64,000 nt of DNA from BOG-908 sp964242115. GTDB lineage: Bacteria; Pseudomonadota; Alphaproteobacteria; Acetobacterales; Acetobacteraceae. Location: positions 1 through 64,000 of the forward strand of contig CAXSZX010000008.1 in assembly GCA_964242115.1 (NCBI GenBank), read 5' to 3'. Positions within the stretch are counted from its first letter, which is position 1. Each line of letters begins with the position of its first letter. Position numbers and translations under genes: made by a program. Of the stretch, positions 53,216-61,522 are shown piece after piece. Below the pieces are notes generated by a model that saw only the letters and a program-made list of their open reading frames with translations, made no database searches and was not told where the DNA came from.

Positions 53216-53650
53216 ATGAGCGATGTTTCGCCACAGCTACCAGGAATGCTGACGGGCGGGTGCATGTGCGGAAAAGTCCGCTACGAGATCGCGGAAAAGC
53301 CACTCGCCGCTGCTCTCTGTCACTGCGATCGCTGTCGGCCCCAATCTGGGAGCGCCTTCTCTACAATTATATTTGTTCATCGTAGCGCCGTGACAATGAG
53401 CGGCAATACGGCAACATTTCAGGACGTGGGATCCAGCGGGATGAAGGTCCTGCGTGTATCTTGCGCTCAATGTGGGTCGCCGCTCACGACGGTACCCGAC
53501 GTCACGCCCGATCTCATCATGATCAAAGCGGGCGGGATCGACGCGAACGAGTGGTTTCATCCTGTTTGGGAGCTGTTCGTTGGACGGCGCAGGCCCTGGG
53601 TAACGGCAGTCCCAGGCGCGGCGCAGTTCATAGGTAATCCAGAAGTTTGA
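53216..53650 (+). CDS. GFA-family (glutathione-dependent formaldehyde-activating-like) protein
   Basis: A 144-residue protein with zinc-binding cysteines in GGCMCGKVRY, CHCDRCRPQSG and CAQCGSPLTT, the order for the GFA family. Founder enzymes activate formaldehyde with glutathione, but the family is broad. DmoA-type reactions would make formaldehyde, so a link is possible but not shown; the gene lies 37 kb from the first dmoA-like gene. It is downstream of the SDR by 127 bases and could be in its transcript. Confidence 0.8.
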   Translation: MSDVSPQLPGMLTGGCMCGKVRYEIAEKPLAAALCHCDRCRPQSGSAFSTIIFVHRSAVTMSGNTATFQDVGSSGMKVLRVSCAQCGSPLTTVPDVTPDLIMIKAGGIDANEWFHPVWELFVGRRRPWVTAVPGAAQFIGNPEV

Positions 53651-53659
53651 GGATATCTG

Positions 53660-53890
53660 TCCATGAACGCATCACCAGCGTGTCGTCCTGGTAGCGCCGG
53701 CTGCGCTGCGTCACCGGCGCCACCGGCGCGAGCGACCACCGCCCGTTCTCGTCGTTGCCGATCAGGGCGGCGAAACAGGCATCATCGTCGAAGCGCGGCC
53801 AGCACAGCCAGTCGATCGATCCGTCGCGGTTCAGCAACGCCGCGGTCTCGCCGTCGCCCAGCAGCGCGTAGTCCTCGATGGGACGGCTCA
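53660..53890 (-). pseudogene. GH15-family glycoside hydrolase, N-terminal stump
   Basis: The minus-strand frame starts near SRPIEDYALLGDGETAALL and NRDGSIDWLCWPRFDDDACF, the conserved start of bacterial GH15 trehalase- or glucoamylase-like enzymes, then QRSRRYQDDTLVM and ends abruptly at a stop near 53628. More than 500 residues are missing. An SDR gene directly upstream is the usual neighbour, so the deletion removed the rest of the operon's second gene. Confidence 0.75.
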
Positions 53891-53901
53891 CCTGCCCAAG
53901 C

Positions 53902-54657
53902 CTAGACCTTGAGCCGCTTGGCAAGGAGGTGCACGCCGCCTGCGAGGCAAATGGCGGCGACGGCCCAGAACGCCATGCGGTGCCGGTCGGTGAACATCTC
54001 CCAGGCGCGCGCGGGCACTTCCGGCTCGTAGATCGGCGCCACCGGCTTGGCCTTCATGCCCATCTTGTTCATCGCCCAGTCGAATTGCGGGGTGTTCACC
54101 GCCGGCAGGTCGACCGTTGTCAGATGCACCGCGAGCTTGTCGCGGATGATCTCCGAGCGCAACGCGTCGGTGAAGCCGCGTATCGCCGCCTTGGCGCCGC
54201 AGTAGACCGACTGCAGCGGCACGGACCGGTATGCCAACGCCGAGCCGACGTTGACGATGGTGCCGCGGTTGCGCATCCGCATGCGCGAGAGCGCCGCCAT
54301 CATGCCGTGTACCTGGCCCAGGTAGGTCACGCGCGTGCCGCGCTCGACCTCCGCCGCGGTAAGCTTGGACATTGGGGCGAAGACGGTCGCCATGGCGACG
54401 TTCACCCACACCTCGATCGGGCCAAGTTCGCTCTCCACGCGCGTGGCCGCCGTCTCCACCGCGTCCGCAACTGCAACGTCCGTAGGTATGGCGAGCGCGC
54501 GCACGCCATACGCCGTGCGCAGCGCAGCGGCGGCATGTTCCAGGCTGTCCGGATCACGGGCCAGCAAGGCCACGTCGTAGCCGTGCCTGGCAAACTCCTC
54601 GACAGTCGCACGGCCTACGCCAGCACTCGCGCCCGTCACGACGACGACCTTCGACAT
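53902..54657 (-). CDS. SDR-family oxidoreductase with C-terminal membrane tail
   Basis: A 251-residue SDR: VVVTGASAGVGRATVEEFAR, LAIPTDVAVADAV, GTIVNVGSALAYRSVPLQSVYCGAKAAIRGF (read in pieces; Ser, Tyr and Lys of the catalytic set), then a C-terminal hydrophobic segment MAFWAVAAICLAGGVHLLAKRL. The membrane tail is unusual; in relatives this part is longer. It is the upstream partner of the broken GH15 gene. Substrate unknown. Confidence 0.82.
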   Translation of the reverse strand: MSKVVVVTGASAGVGRATVEEFARHGYDVALLARDPDSLEHAAAALRTAYGVRALAIPTDVAVADAVETAATRVESELGPIEVWVNVAMATVFAPMSKLTAAEVERGTRVTYLGQVHGMMAALSRMRMRNRGTIVNVGSALAYRSVPLQSVYCGAKAAIRGFTDALRSEIIRDKLAVHLTTVDLPAVNTPQFDWAMNKMGMKAKPVAPIYEPEVPARAWEMFTDRHRMAFWAVAAICLAGGVHLLAKRLKV

Positions 54658-54799
54658 GGAGATGCCGTTTTTTGGATCTCAGCTTCGGCTTACGCGAGGC
54701 GGCAAGCTTGGACGAGCACGTCGGTCGATGGCTGGATGCCGACCGTGACTTTTCTATCGCCTTGAAGTTCCGGATTGCAACGGCGTGTCTGGTGCAGCC

Positions 54800-54927
54800 A
54801 AGGCAAGTAGTTCTTTTTTGAAAAAAAGAACCGAAAAACTTTTGTTCCATTGCGTACTCGCTGAGGAGAGTTCGCGACAGCAGAACCAAAAGTTTATTGT
54901 TGCTTTCAAAAAAGCAGGCCTTGCCTT
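54800..54927. repeat. Palindromic T-rich intergenic repeat, copy R5
   Basis: GGCAAGTAGTTCTTTTTTG, AAAAAAAGAACCGAAAAAC, a centre with CGCGACAGCAG, then AAAAGTTTATTGTTGCTTTC with AAAAAAGCAGGCC. It lies between the SDR gene and the MscS gene. Confidence 0.78.
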
Positions 54928-54939
54928 GCTCTGCTGTAA

Positions 54940-55899
54940 TCAGGGTTTAGCAGAGGCCGCCCGCCGCAGCTCGATCGCGGGAAACCCGACGATGTCGTAG
55001 GTGGCCGACGCGATGCCGATCCCGGCTTCGTCCAGTCCGGTGATGACCTGCCGGCTCATGGCGTCCTTGACGCCGCGTATGCGGTGGGTGCCGACCAGGA
55101 ACCGCACGGTCAGCTCCAGCCAGTTATCCGTCAGCCGGTAGTACACGCGCGGGTCGAGATCGACCGGGTCGACGCCGAAACGCTCCTTCAGCTCGACCTT
55201 CTTCTCCACCGCCATCCCGCTGGCCTCCGTCGCGTGGCGCCCTGCTGCTTCGAGGAGGATGGCTTCTACGCGCGCACGGTCGGCGGTGTAGGTGATGGGA
55301 ATGGCCATCTCCTCCCAGATGAAGGGAAAGTCGCGGGTGTAGTTGAACACCGGCTCGGCGAACATCTTGCTGTTGCTGACGGTGACGATGCGGCCGGTGA
55401 ACTGGCGCGAGTGCACCCACATGGCCGGGTCCGCACCTTGCACGCTGGGCGGCTGGCCCATCTCCATGATGGTGGTCTGGATGAAGCCGAGCCGCATCAC
55501 GTCGCCGCGCACCCCGCCCATGGTGATGCGGTCGCCGACGGTGAAGGTGTTGCCGCGCAGGATGACGAAGTAGCCGGCGATGGAGGTGACGACCTGTTGC
55601 AGGGCGAAGGCGAGGCCGGCGGAGACCAGGCCCAGTGCCGTGGCGAGCCGGGTCGGGTCGCTGAACCAGATCGACAGCAGGCCGAGGATCAGCACCACCG
55701 CGGACAGCAGGCTGACACCCTGCCTGGTCCAGAACTTCACCTGCAGCGGCGTGCCCTTGCCGCCGCCGGTCAGCAGGCCGGCCAGCTTGCGAAGCGCCCA
55801 GCTCACAGCCAGCACGGCCGCGACGAAGCCGAGCGAGAGCAACAGCTTGCGCCCGTTCTCGGGGTTCACGCCGACCCAGTCGATGCCGAAGATGCGCAT
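54940..55899 (-). CDS. Mechanosensitive channel of the MscS family
   Basis: A 319-residue membrane protein starting at ATG 55899 (GATAGGAG precedes). Three membrane segments, the last being the pore helix with ATALGLVSAGLAFALQQ, then the MscS beta domain (GYFVILRGNTFTVGDRITMGGVRGDVMRLGF in pieces) and a cytoplasmic vestibule domain with VTVSNSKMFAEPVFNYTRDF. It releases solutes on membrane tension. The longer frame to 55980 runs into noncoding sequence. Flanked by repeats R5 and R6. Confidence 0.87.
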   Translation of the reverse strand: MRIFGIDWVGVNPENGRKLLLSLGFVAAVLAVSWALRKLAGLLTGGGKGTPLQVKFWTRQGVSLLSAVVLILGLLSIWFSDPTRLATALGLVSAGLAFALQQVVTSIAGYFVILRGNTFTVGDRITMGGVRGDVMRLGFIQTTIMEMGQPPSVQGADPAMWVHSRQFTGRIVTVSNSKMFAEPVFNYTRDFPFIWEEMAIPITYTADRARVEAILLEAAGRHATEASGMAVEKKVELKERFGVDPVDLDPRVYYRLTDNWLELTVRFLVGTHRIRGVKDAMSRQVITGLDEAGIGIASATYDIVGFPAIELRRAASAKP

Positions 55900-55993
55900 G
55901 GTGCTCCTATCGTTACACGGCCTGCACGCCGGTGCGCCGCACGAGAATGGCGCCCAGTTGCCCGGCTGCTGTCTCCACACCGCCTTGTGCCAC

Positions 55994-56126
55994 AGAAAGA
56001 AATCAGTTCTTTCTTGAAAAAAAGAACCAAAAAACTTTTGCTTTCGCTGTCGCGGACCTTCCGGCTATTCCGCGACAGCGGACGCAAAAGCGCTTTGCTT
56101 CTTTTACTCGAAGAAGGCCTTGCTTT
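55994..56126. repeat. Palindromic T-rich intergenic repeat, copy R6
   Basis: CAGTTCTTTCTTGAAAAAAA, GAACCAAAAAACTTTTGC, a centre with CTGTCGCGGACC and CGCGACAGCGG, then GCAAAAGCGCTTTGCTTC, TTTTACTCGAAGAAGGCC. The central arms CTGTCGCG/CGCGACAG are an exact inverted repeat. It lies between the MscS and DUF2254 genes. Confidence 0.78.
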
Positions 56127-56171
56127 GTTACCAACGGCCAGTCCGCGAGCTGGTGTCTCGGGCTGCCGATA

Positions 56172-57494
56172 TCAGTCCACCCCGTCCGCGCACAGCGCGC
56201 CAACCGCGCCATGCCGGCGCACCGCGGCGAACCGGCGATGGGCACGGCGAACGTCCGCAAGGTCGGCTGGGGTGGAGACGTCGCGCTCGGCGTCGCCCAG
56301 AACCAGGTCGGCGTGGCGCTGCAGCTCGGCCAGGCGGCTGGCGTCGCGCTCGCAGCCGGCGACCGCGGTCAGCACGTCGAGCTGATGGATCAGCACGGCG
56401 GCGCTGCCGGCGGCGTTCTGCCGCAGCATGTGGAACATGGTGTCCGTCAGAGCGCCATAGAGGATGGCCGGCACGACAAGCACCGCGCGGCCTTCGCGCA
56501 GGCTCACGCCGCTCGCCAGGTGTAGCGAGGCCGCGTCGCACAGGGCCGCTCCCAGACCGTCGAGCACGCTCATCGCCGTGTGCGGGTCGTTGATGCCGGG
56601 CGAGAGCGCCCGCACGCCCACCTCAACGAGCTGGCGTATGGCGTATTCCAGGTCGCCGGCGCTGACCCGTTCGCCGCCGACCGCAGTCGCCGCGCTGATC
56701 GCCGCCGCAGCACCGTCCACCGCCGGCGTCATCACCGCGATGGCCGCGCCAGGGAAGACGTAGTCGCCCGGCCGCACCATCAGGCGCAGCGCGGTGCCAT
56801 GCGCCGCCGCCCAGGCAGCCAGCCCGGTGTCGTCGAGCTGCTGCAGGTAGCCACGCCGTGGGTCGGTGACCGGGGTGGCCGCCAGCCAGGTCGCCGGCGG
56901 TGGCGGTGGCGGCTGGGGCGCCGCGTGCATCAGCCGGCAGATCGCCCGACGGACGTCGTCGCTGACCAGCTCGATGACGGTGTCGACGTTGATCCGGCCT
57001 GCCATGTGGCCGACGAAAAACACCAGCGTCGCCACGCAGACGAAGGCCAGCAGGATGGCAATGCTGAGCGAGAGGTGCGGGACGAACTCGCCCTCGCTAT
57101 GCGTCCGCACGGAGCGGAGCACCATCAGCGCGTAGGAGAACGTGCCGAGAAAGGCGCCAAGCGTGAGCTGGTTGCCGCGGTCGCGGGTGAAGTTGCGCAG
57201 CAGTCGCGGCCCCATCTGCCCGGCGGCGAGCGAGAGGGCCGCGATGGTGATGGAGAACACCGTGCCGGCAACGCCGATGGTGGAGGACGCCACCGCGCCC
57301 AGCAGCGTACGCGCGCCGGTGCCGCCGCCGTTGTACAGCCAGGGGCTCTGGATAAGCCATTGCGGCACGACACTGCTGCGGTCGAGCGCCACCAGCCCGA
57401 CACCGAGCAGGATGCCGCCGACGACCATGCCGCCCGGCAGCAGCCAGAACGTGTCGCCCAGGGTGGCAAGCAGCTTGCGGAGGCGGGCTTTCAA
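56172..57494 (-). CDS. DUF2254-family membrane protein
   Basis: A 440-residue protein with four membrane segments in the first 170 residues (LLPGGMVVGGILLGVGLVAL, SSTIGVAGTVFSITIAALSLAAG, FLGTFSYALMVLR, ILLAFVCVATLVFFVGHMAG) and a soluble C-terminal domain with GYVFPGAAIAVM-like sequence and SPGINDPHTAMSVLDGLG. This matches DUF2254, predicted to be a membrane protein of unknown function. The start at TTG 57494 is poorly supported; later starts are possible. It stands alone between repeat R6 and a remnant region. Confidence 0.78.
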   Translation of the reverse strand: MKARLRKLLATLGDTFWLLPGGMVVGGILLGVGLVALDRSSVVPQWLIQSPWLYNGGGTGARTLLGAVASSTIGVAGTVFSITIAALSLAAGQMGPRLLRNFTRDRGNQLTLGAFLGTFSYALMVLRSVRTHSEGEFVPHLSLSIAILLAFVCVATLVFFVGHMAGRINVDTVIELVSDDVRRAICRLMHAAPQPPPPPPATWLAATPVTDPRRGYLQQLDDTGLAAWAAAHGTALRLMVRPGDYVFPGAAIAVMTPAVDGAAAAISAATAVGGERVSAGDLEYAIRQLVEVGVRALSPGINDPHTAMSVLDGLGAALCDAASLHLASGVSLREGRAVLVVPAILYGALTDTMFHMLRQNAAGSAAVLIHQLDVLTAVAGCERDASRLAELQRHADLVLGDAERDVSTPADLADVRRAHRRFAAVRRHGAVGALCADGVD

Positions 57495-57597
57495 ACAGTG
57501 TCCAGTCTGCGGGTCTGGTGCGCCGGTGGTCCGGCTTCCTGCATGCGCTGAGGTGCCGGCCTTAAAAGTCTTTCTTCCTACTCCAACTCACAGGTCT

Positions 57598-57760
57598 TGC
57601 CAGAGGATGTTTGATCCCGGTTGCTACCGCTGCTCCGGTCGGCGATGGCGAAAGAATTCTCCGGCAGATACACCATCGAGAAAAGCCTGTGTTCTCGGGA
57701 CTTTTGAGTGCAGGCGTGAGCCTTCGATCTTGGAACGAGCAGGCGTTTTCTGTATGGGAC
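57598..57760. repeat. Second dispersed repeat family, copy C
   Basis: CCAGAGGATGTTTGATCCCG, TTGCTACCGCTGCTCCGG, then GAGAAAAGCCTGTGTTCTCG and GGACTTTTGAGTGCAGGCG with GCCTTCGATCTTGGAACGAG. It matches copy A over about 160 bases in the same order. Confidence 0.6.
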
Positions 57761-58476
57761 GCCGATGACGCTCGAAGTCGGCGCCCGCAATGCCGACCTG
57801 GAAGATGCTTAATACAGCTTGATGTCCCAGGCGGCCAAGCGGCAATCGTTCTCGTCTACTTTGCCTTCTACACCGCGGGATCGCATGTGCCGGTGCCGGA
57901 AAGCCTGCGGTCCTAACACGAAGCTTGGCGCGGGGCTGCTCGCTGGTTTCGGGATCACCGTCGACGCATATCAGGCGGCGGTCGGCGCGGGTGTCGCCAG
58001 CCTGATCCGTCCTGACCGAAGCTTGTGTGGGGCAAGGTTCTGGACACCCTACGGACGAGAGTACGCGAGGGACTATACCGACGCCTTCATCGCCGGCTTT
58101 CCCGTGTCGCAGAACCTGCCGATGCAGTGCAAGAAACGTTGCTCGGTCGCGTAACCCGGATTGAACAGCAGGCGGTCGGCGACCGCGCGGAACAATTACG
58201 CGATGAGGATGTCTCTTCCAGGCGGGTTCCTGACGTCGAGGAGACGGTTCTCCAGACGCTTGCCCGCTCGCCGCTGGATTTCGCGAAGCGCTCCAGGCTG
58301 TTGCGCCTGCTTCTGCGCACTAACGGTGTCGTGCCTCGGCCGGGTTTCCGGAGCGAACTTGACGGGCAGAGCCTTTTCTTATTCTCTCTATACCGACCGA
58401 TACGAAGCGGGAAATTAGAAAGAGCTACCACAGATGACGTTTGTCCGCATTCCAGGCGGCTGGCTGGCAAGTCGGG
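57761..58476. other. Region of decayed or noncoding sequence
   Basis: Several frames of 80-190 codons overlap on both strands, none with a ribosome-binding site or consistent family pattern; one reads VLVYFAFYTAGSHVPVP and looks like a membrane fragment. I treat these as remnants. The MFS gene begins after. Confidence 0.35.
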
Positions 58477-59727
58477 ATGGCTGACGTGCGTGTCGCCGGC
58501 AGCGCACCGATTAAGCTATCGGACGAAAGTCCTCATTTCATTCGGCAGAAGCGCTGGACGCTTGCGAAACTCTGCCTTTCCGTTGTTCTCGCCTTGACAA
58601 CCTGGTTCTCGGCGACGGCAGTGATGTCACAGTTGAAGATCCACTGGGCCGTTGATGCCGGTGAGGCAACTTGGTTGGCCGTTGCGGTGCAAGTCGGGTT
58701 CGTGCTGGGCGCTGTGCTTTCCGCTGTGGCTAGCCTCTCCGATCTGATCCCGCCGCGGATCCTCATGGCGGCGGCCGCAACGGCTGTGGCTGTCGTAAAC
58801 CTGTTTTTGCTCGCGGCGCAGACCCCGTTTCAGGCAATCTTGTTGCGCGTGCTTACCGGTGTCCTTCTCGCAGGCGTGTATCCACCGGCAATGAAGTTCA
58901 TATCCACCTGGTTTCGCCAGGGTCGTGGCGTGGCGCTTGGGTGTGTGATCGGTGCGCTCACGCTGGGGTCCGCGATGCCGCACGCGATCAATGCTTTAGG
59001 GGGCGTGGGTTGGCGGGGTGTCATCATCGCCACCAGTGTGGCGTCGTTCATGGCTGCAGCACTGTTTATGATGGCATTGTCTGACGGACCTTACCCGTTT
59101 CCCAAGACCAGGTTTCAGCCCTCGCAGGTCGGCGCTGCGTTGTCCGACCGCCGCTTTCTGCTGTGCACCGTCGGCTATCTCGGGCACATGTGGGAGCTGT
59201 ATGCCATGTGGAGTTGGCTGCTGTTCTTTATTTCTGAACGGTTGCGGGCTCTCGGCCGTCCGGATGCGGACTTCGCGTCTTTTCTCACGTTTTTGATTAT
59301 TGCCATCGGAACACCATCATGTATCGCGGCAGGTTACGTTGCCGACAAAGTCGGGCGGCCCCTCACGACGATAGGGTTGATGGTCGTATCTGGATTATGT
59401 GCAGTGTCCATCGGCTTCGTCTTCCATGCCGGACAATGGGAATTCTTGGCTGTTGGGCTGCTGTGGGGTATTACAGTTATCGCCGACTCAGCGCAGTTCT
59501 CCGCCATCATTACGGAGTCGGGACAGCGTTTCGTCGGGACTGCCCTGACCGTTCAAATGGGCGCGGGATTTGCCATCACAATTCTAGCAATTCTGATGCT
59601 GCCATCAGTGGCATTGTGGTTTCACGGCTGGCAGTGGGTATTCCTCGCCCTCGCACCGGGCCCACTGGTCGGCAGCTTGGCTATGGCAGCTTTGACGAGG
59701 CTGGAGCCTCGAGCGTCGCGCGTGTGA
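58477..59727 (+). CDS. MFS transporter
   Basis: A 416-residue transporter with about twelve membrane segments. The first loop is unusual (LTTWFSATAVMSQLKIHWAV), then GVLLAGVYPPAMKFISTWFRQGRGVALGCVIGALTLGSAMP (in pieces), with the cytoplasmic AGYVADKVGRPLTTIG between segments 8 and 9. This matches the nitrate/cyanate-like MFS branch with uncertain substrate. The start at ATG 58477 is chosen over TTG 58441. It is convergent with the TetR gene. Confidence 0.82.
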   Translation: MADVRVAGSAPIKLSDESPHFIRQKRWTLAKLCLSVVLALTTWFSATAVMSQLKIHWAVDAGEATWLAVAVQVGFVLGAVLSAVASLSDLIPPRILMAAAATAVAVVNLFLLAAQTPFQAILLRVLTGVLLAGVYPPAMKFISTWFRQGRGVALGCVIGALTLGSAMPHAINALGGVGWRGVIIATSVASFMAAALFMMALSDGPYPFPKTRFQPSQVGAALSDRRFLLCTVGYLGHMWELYAMWSWLLFFISERLRALGRPDADFASFLTFLIIAIGTPSCIAAGYVADKVGRPLTTIGLMVVSGLCAVSIGFVFHAGQWEFLAVGLLWGITVIADSAQFSAIITESGQRFVGTALTVQMGAGFAITILAILMLPSVALWFHGWQWVFLALAPGPLVGSLAMAALTRLEPRASRV

Positions 59728-59848
59728 TGCATGGTTTCGGCTTGTCAATTTCAACCACCTTTGGCAGCACCCGGTGCTTCCGGTCCAGGGCCAACAGGGC
59801 TGCTTGACGACGCGCAGCCTCACACTGCTTAGCTAGTTCGGTGATTTT
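59728..59848. other. Short gap with a protein-like reverse frame
   Basis: On the minus strand the stretch reads ITELAKQCEAARRQAALLAL followed by DRKHRVLPKVVEIDKP, which looks like a helical protein tail, but no start lies in frame. It may be the end of a lost gene. No terminator is seen after the MFS gene. Confidence 0.25.
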
Positions 59849-60454
59849 TTAGATGCGGGCGGCACGCAGGACTATGTCACTGAACACGTCTGCTATCTCG
59901 CGCGAACTGCTCGCGCCTTTTGGGTTTAGCCAGAGGAAGCTATGGAAATACATGCCCAAAAGCCCTTTGACGGCCACCGGCGGCATGGCGCGGAAAACAC
60001 CCTTGCTGTGGCCGTCTGCAAGCGTCTGAGTCCAGATCGACTGGTAGTCAGAGTGAAGCTTCGAGACCGTGCGGTGCCGGGGACCGGTAAGCGCTTCGGC
60101 CTCGCGGAAGCAGACTGTGAGCTCTGCCAAGTTGTCGGCCACCACCGAGAGCATGCCGTAGCTTAGTAGCCGAATTCGGGTTTCCGGGTCATCATTGTCT
60201 CTGACGATTTCCTTGCCAGTCTCGACCAGCTCTACGATGTATTTTTTGACGATGTCGAACAGCAACTGCTCTTTGCTTCCGATATGGTAGTACAATGCTC
60301 CTCGGCCAAGATTGACCGCCTCGCCAATTTCAGCCACTCCTACCGATTGGAAACCTTTCTTTGCAAACAATGCGGCCGATACTCGAAGTATGTTATTGCG
60401 CTGATGGCCGGTTGCAGGCTCAATGAGCCTCGCTTCGGAAGAGCTACTTACCAT
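59849..60454 (-). CDS. TetR-family transcriptional regulator
   Basis: A 201-residue regulator: HTH in ILRVSAALFAKKGFQSVGVAEIGEAVNLGRGALYYHIGSKEQLLFDIV (in pieces), followed by a helical ligand domain with TVCFREAEALTGPRHRTV and a C-terminal AVKGLLGMYFHSFLWL. It could repress nearby transport or acyl-CoA genes. The pattern ALYYHIGSKEQLL is standard. It is monocistronic and convergent with the MFS gene; its target is not shown. Confidence 0.88.
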   Translation of the reverse strand: MVSSSSEARLIEPATGHQRNNILRVSAALFAKKGFQSVGVAEIGEAVNLGRGALYYHIGSKEQLLFDIVKKYIVELVETGKEIVRDNDDPETRIRLLSYGMLSVVADNLAELTVCFREAEALTGPRHRTVSKLHSDYQSIWTQTLADGHSKGVFRAMPPVAVKGLLGMYFHSFLWLNPKGASSSREIADVFSDIVLRAARI

Positions 60455-60889
60455 CGCCGTTCCCCTAGTCAGAGGCGTTTACCAGCGTTAAGGCATCGTC
60501 CCACGGGCGGCTTTAGTCAAGGCCGCGCTTTCCGGTTTGCATCCTGGCGATGGGAGGGGGTTATCGGCAGAACGGCCTGACCTCGCCGCTGCCATGTTGA
60601 GGACGTTAAAGCCCGCCCTACAGTTTCCAAATGAGAGTGGGACCACCAAATCATGTCAGACTAAGGCCAGTAATCCTATTTTTATCAACACTGAATGCGT
60701 GGCAGACGGCGTCCGGACTGATAGTTACGTGGACTTCCACAGGAGGCAAGGAACCTGGTGCGATACCAGGCTTGTAGACCTGACCTCAACGCTTTCGCGT
60801 CTGCAGCCGACTGCTCGAGAGTAAAAACCTCTCAATCGTCACCCGAGTCGGCTCGTAGCTGACCTTGCTGGCAGCGCTTGGCGAGTTAC
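60455..60889. other. Intergenic stretch without a recognisable gene
   Basis: Only short frames with no ribosome-binding sites or motifs. It separates the TetR gene start from the end of the MaoC gene. Nothing else is supported. Confidence 0.35.
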
Positions 60890-61348
60890 TTACCCCGGTT
60901 CGAGCGGCACCGTGAACGTTGTGGCCGTTCCCTCCAAGCAAACCCCGCCCGCAGTCCGCACGGTCGTTTTGATCGTGCAGATGGGCTTATCGTCGCGCAC
61001 GCTGGTGATCTCGACACGCCCGGTCATTTCTTCTCCGACACCGACCGCCTTGAGAAACTTCCACTCGCAACCCAGGAAGACCGTCCCTGGGCCCGGCAGG
61101 TCCTCGGCCACCAGCGCGTTCAGGATGCCGGACGTCACGCCACCTTGAACAATAAGCTTTCCGAATACGCTTTTATCCGCAAGTTCGCGGTCGTAGTGCA
61201 ACGGATTTCGGTCGCCGGTCATTTCCGTGAACGCCTCGACATCTTTCATCGATGTCGTGCGGCTACGCTCGGCAAACGCCCCGATTTTCGGCTTGCCTTT
61301 GACCGTTGCTTCCCAGCCGGAACGATTAGCCGGAACTGATGCGCTCAT
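60890..61348 (-). CDS. MaoC-like hydratase/dehydratase protein
   Basis: A 152-residue hot-dog-fold protein. The hydratase motif lies in DVEAFTEMTGDRNPLHYDRELADKSVFGKLIVQGGVTSGILNALVAEDLPGPGTVF (in pieces), with the catalytic Asp of GDRNPLHYD and the His two residues later. Family members hydrate enoyl-CoA thioesters. ATG 61348 is the start; the longer frame to 61441 is noncoding. It follows the second DmoA-like gene by 174 bases; whether it acts on its product is unknown. Confidence 0.8.
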   Translation of the reverse strand: MSASVPANRSGWEATVKGKPKIGAFAERSRTTSMKDVEAFTEMTGDRNPLHYDRELADKSVFGKLIVQGGVTSGILNALVAEDLPGPGTVFLGCEWKFLKAVGVGEEMTGRVEITSVRDDKPICTIKTTVRTAGGVCLEGTATTFTVPLEPG

Positions 61349-61522
61349 ACCTATTAACTCTCTGCCGAGGCTAGCTCGACCCGACGCGTTTGAACAAAGC
61401 GGCCGGACGGAACCGTATTGCGGTGAAGAGTCCATGCTCAAGGCCGAGCATAGACCCTCCGAGGCTCTATCGCCAATACTCCAACAAAGTCACCGGACCC
61501 GGTCAACAACGCCGCGAACGCA

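Noticed and set aside
58025..58597. Plus-strand frame of 190 codons before the MFS gene
   Set aside because: Arg-rich, overlaps the MFS start in another frame and has no ribosome-binding site or family pattern.
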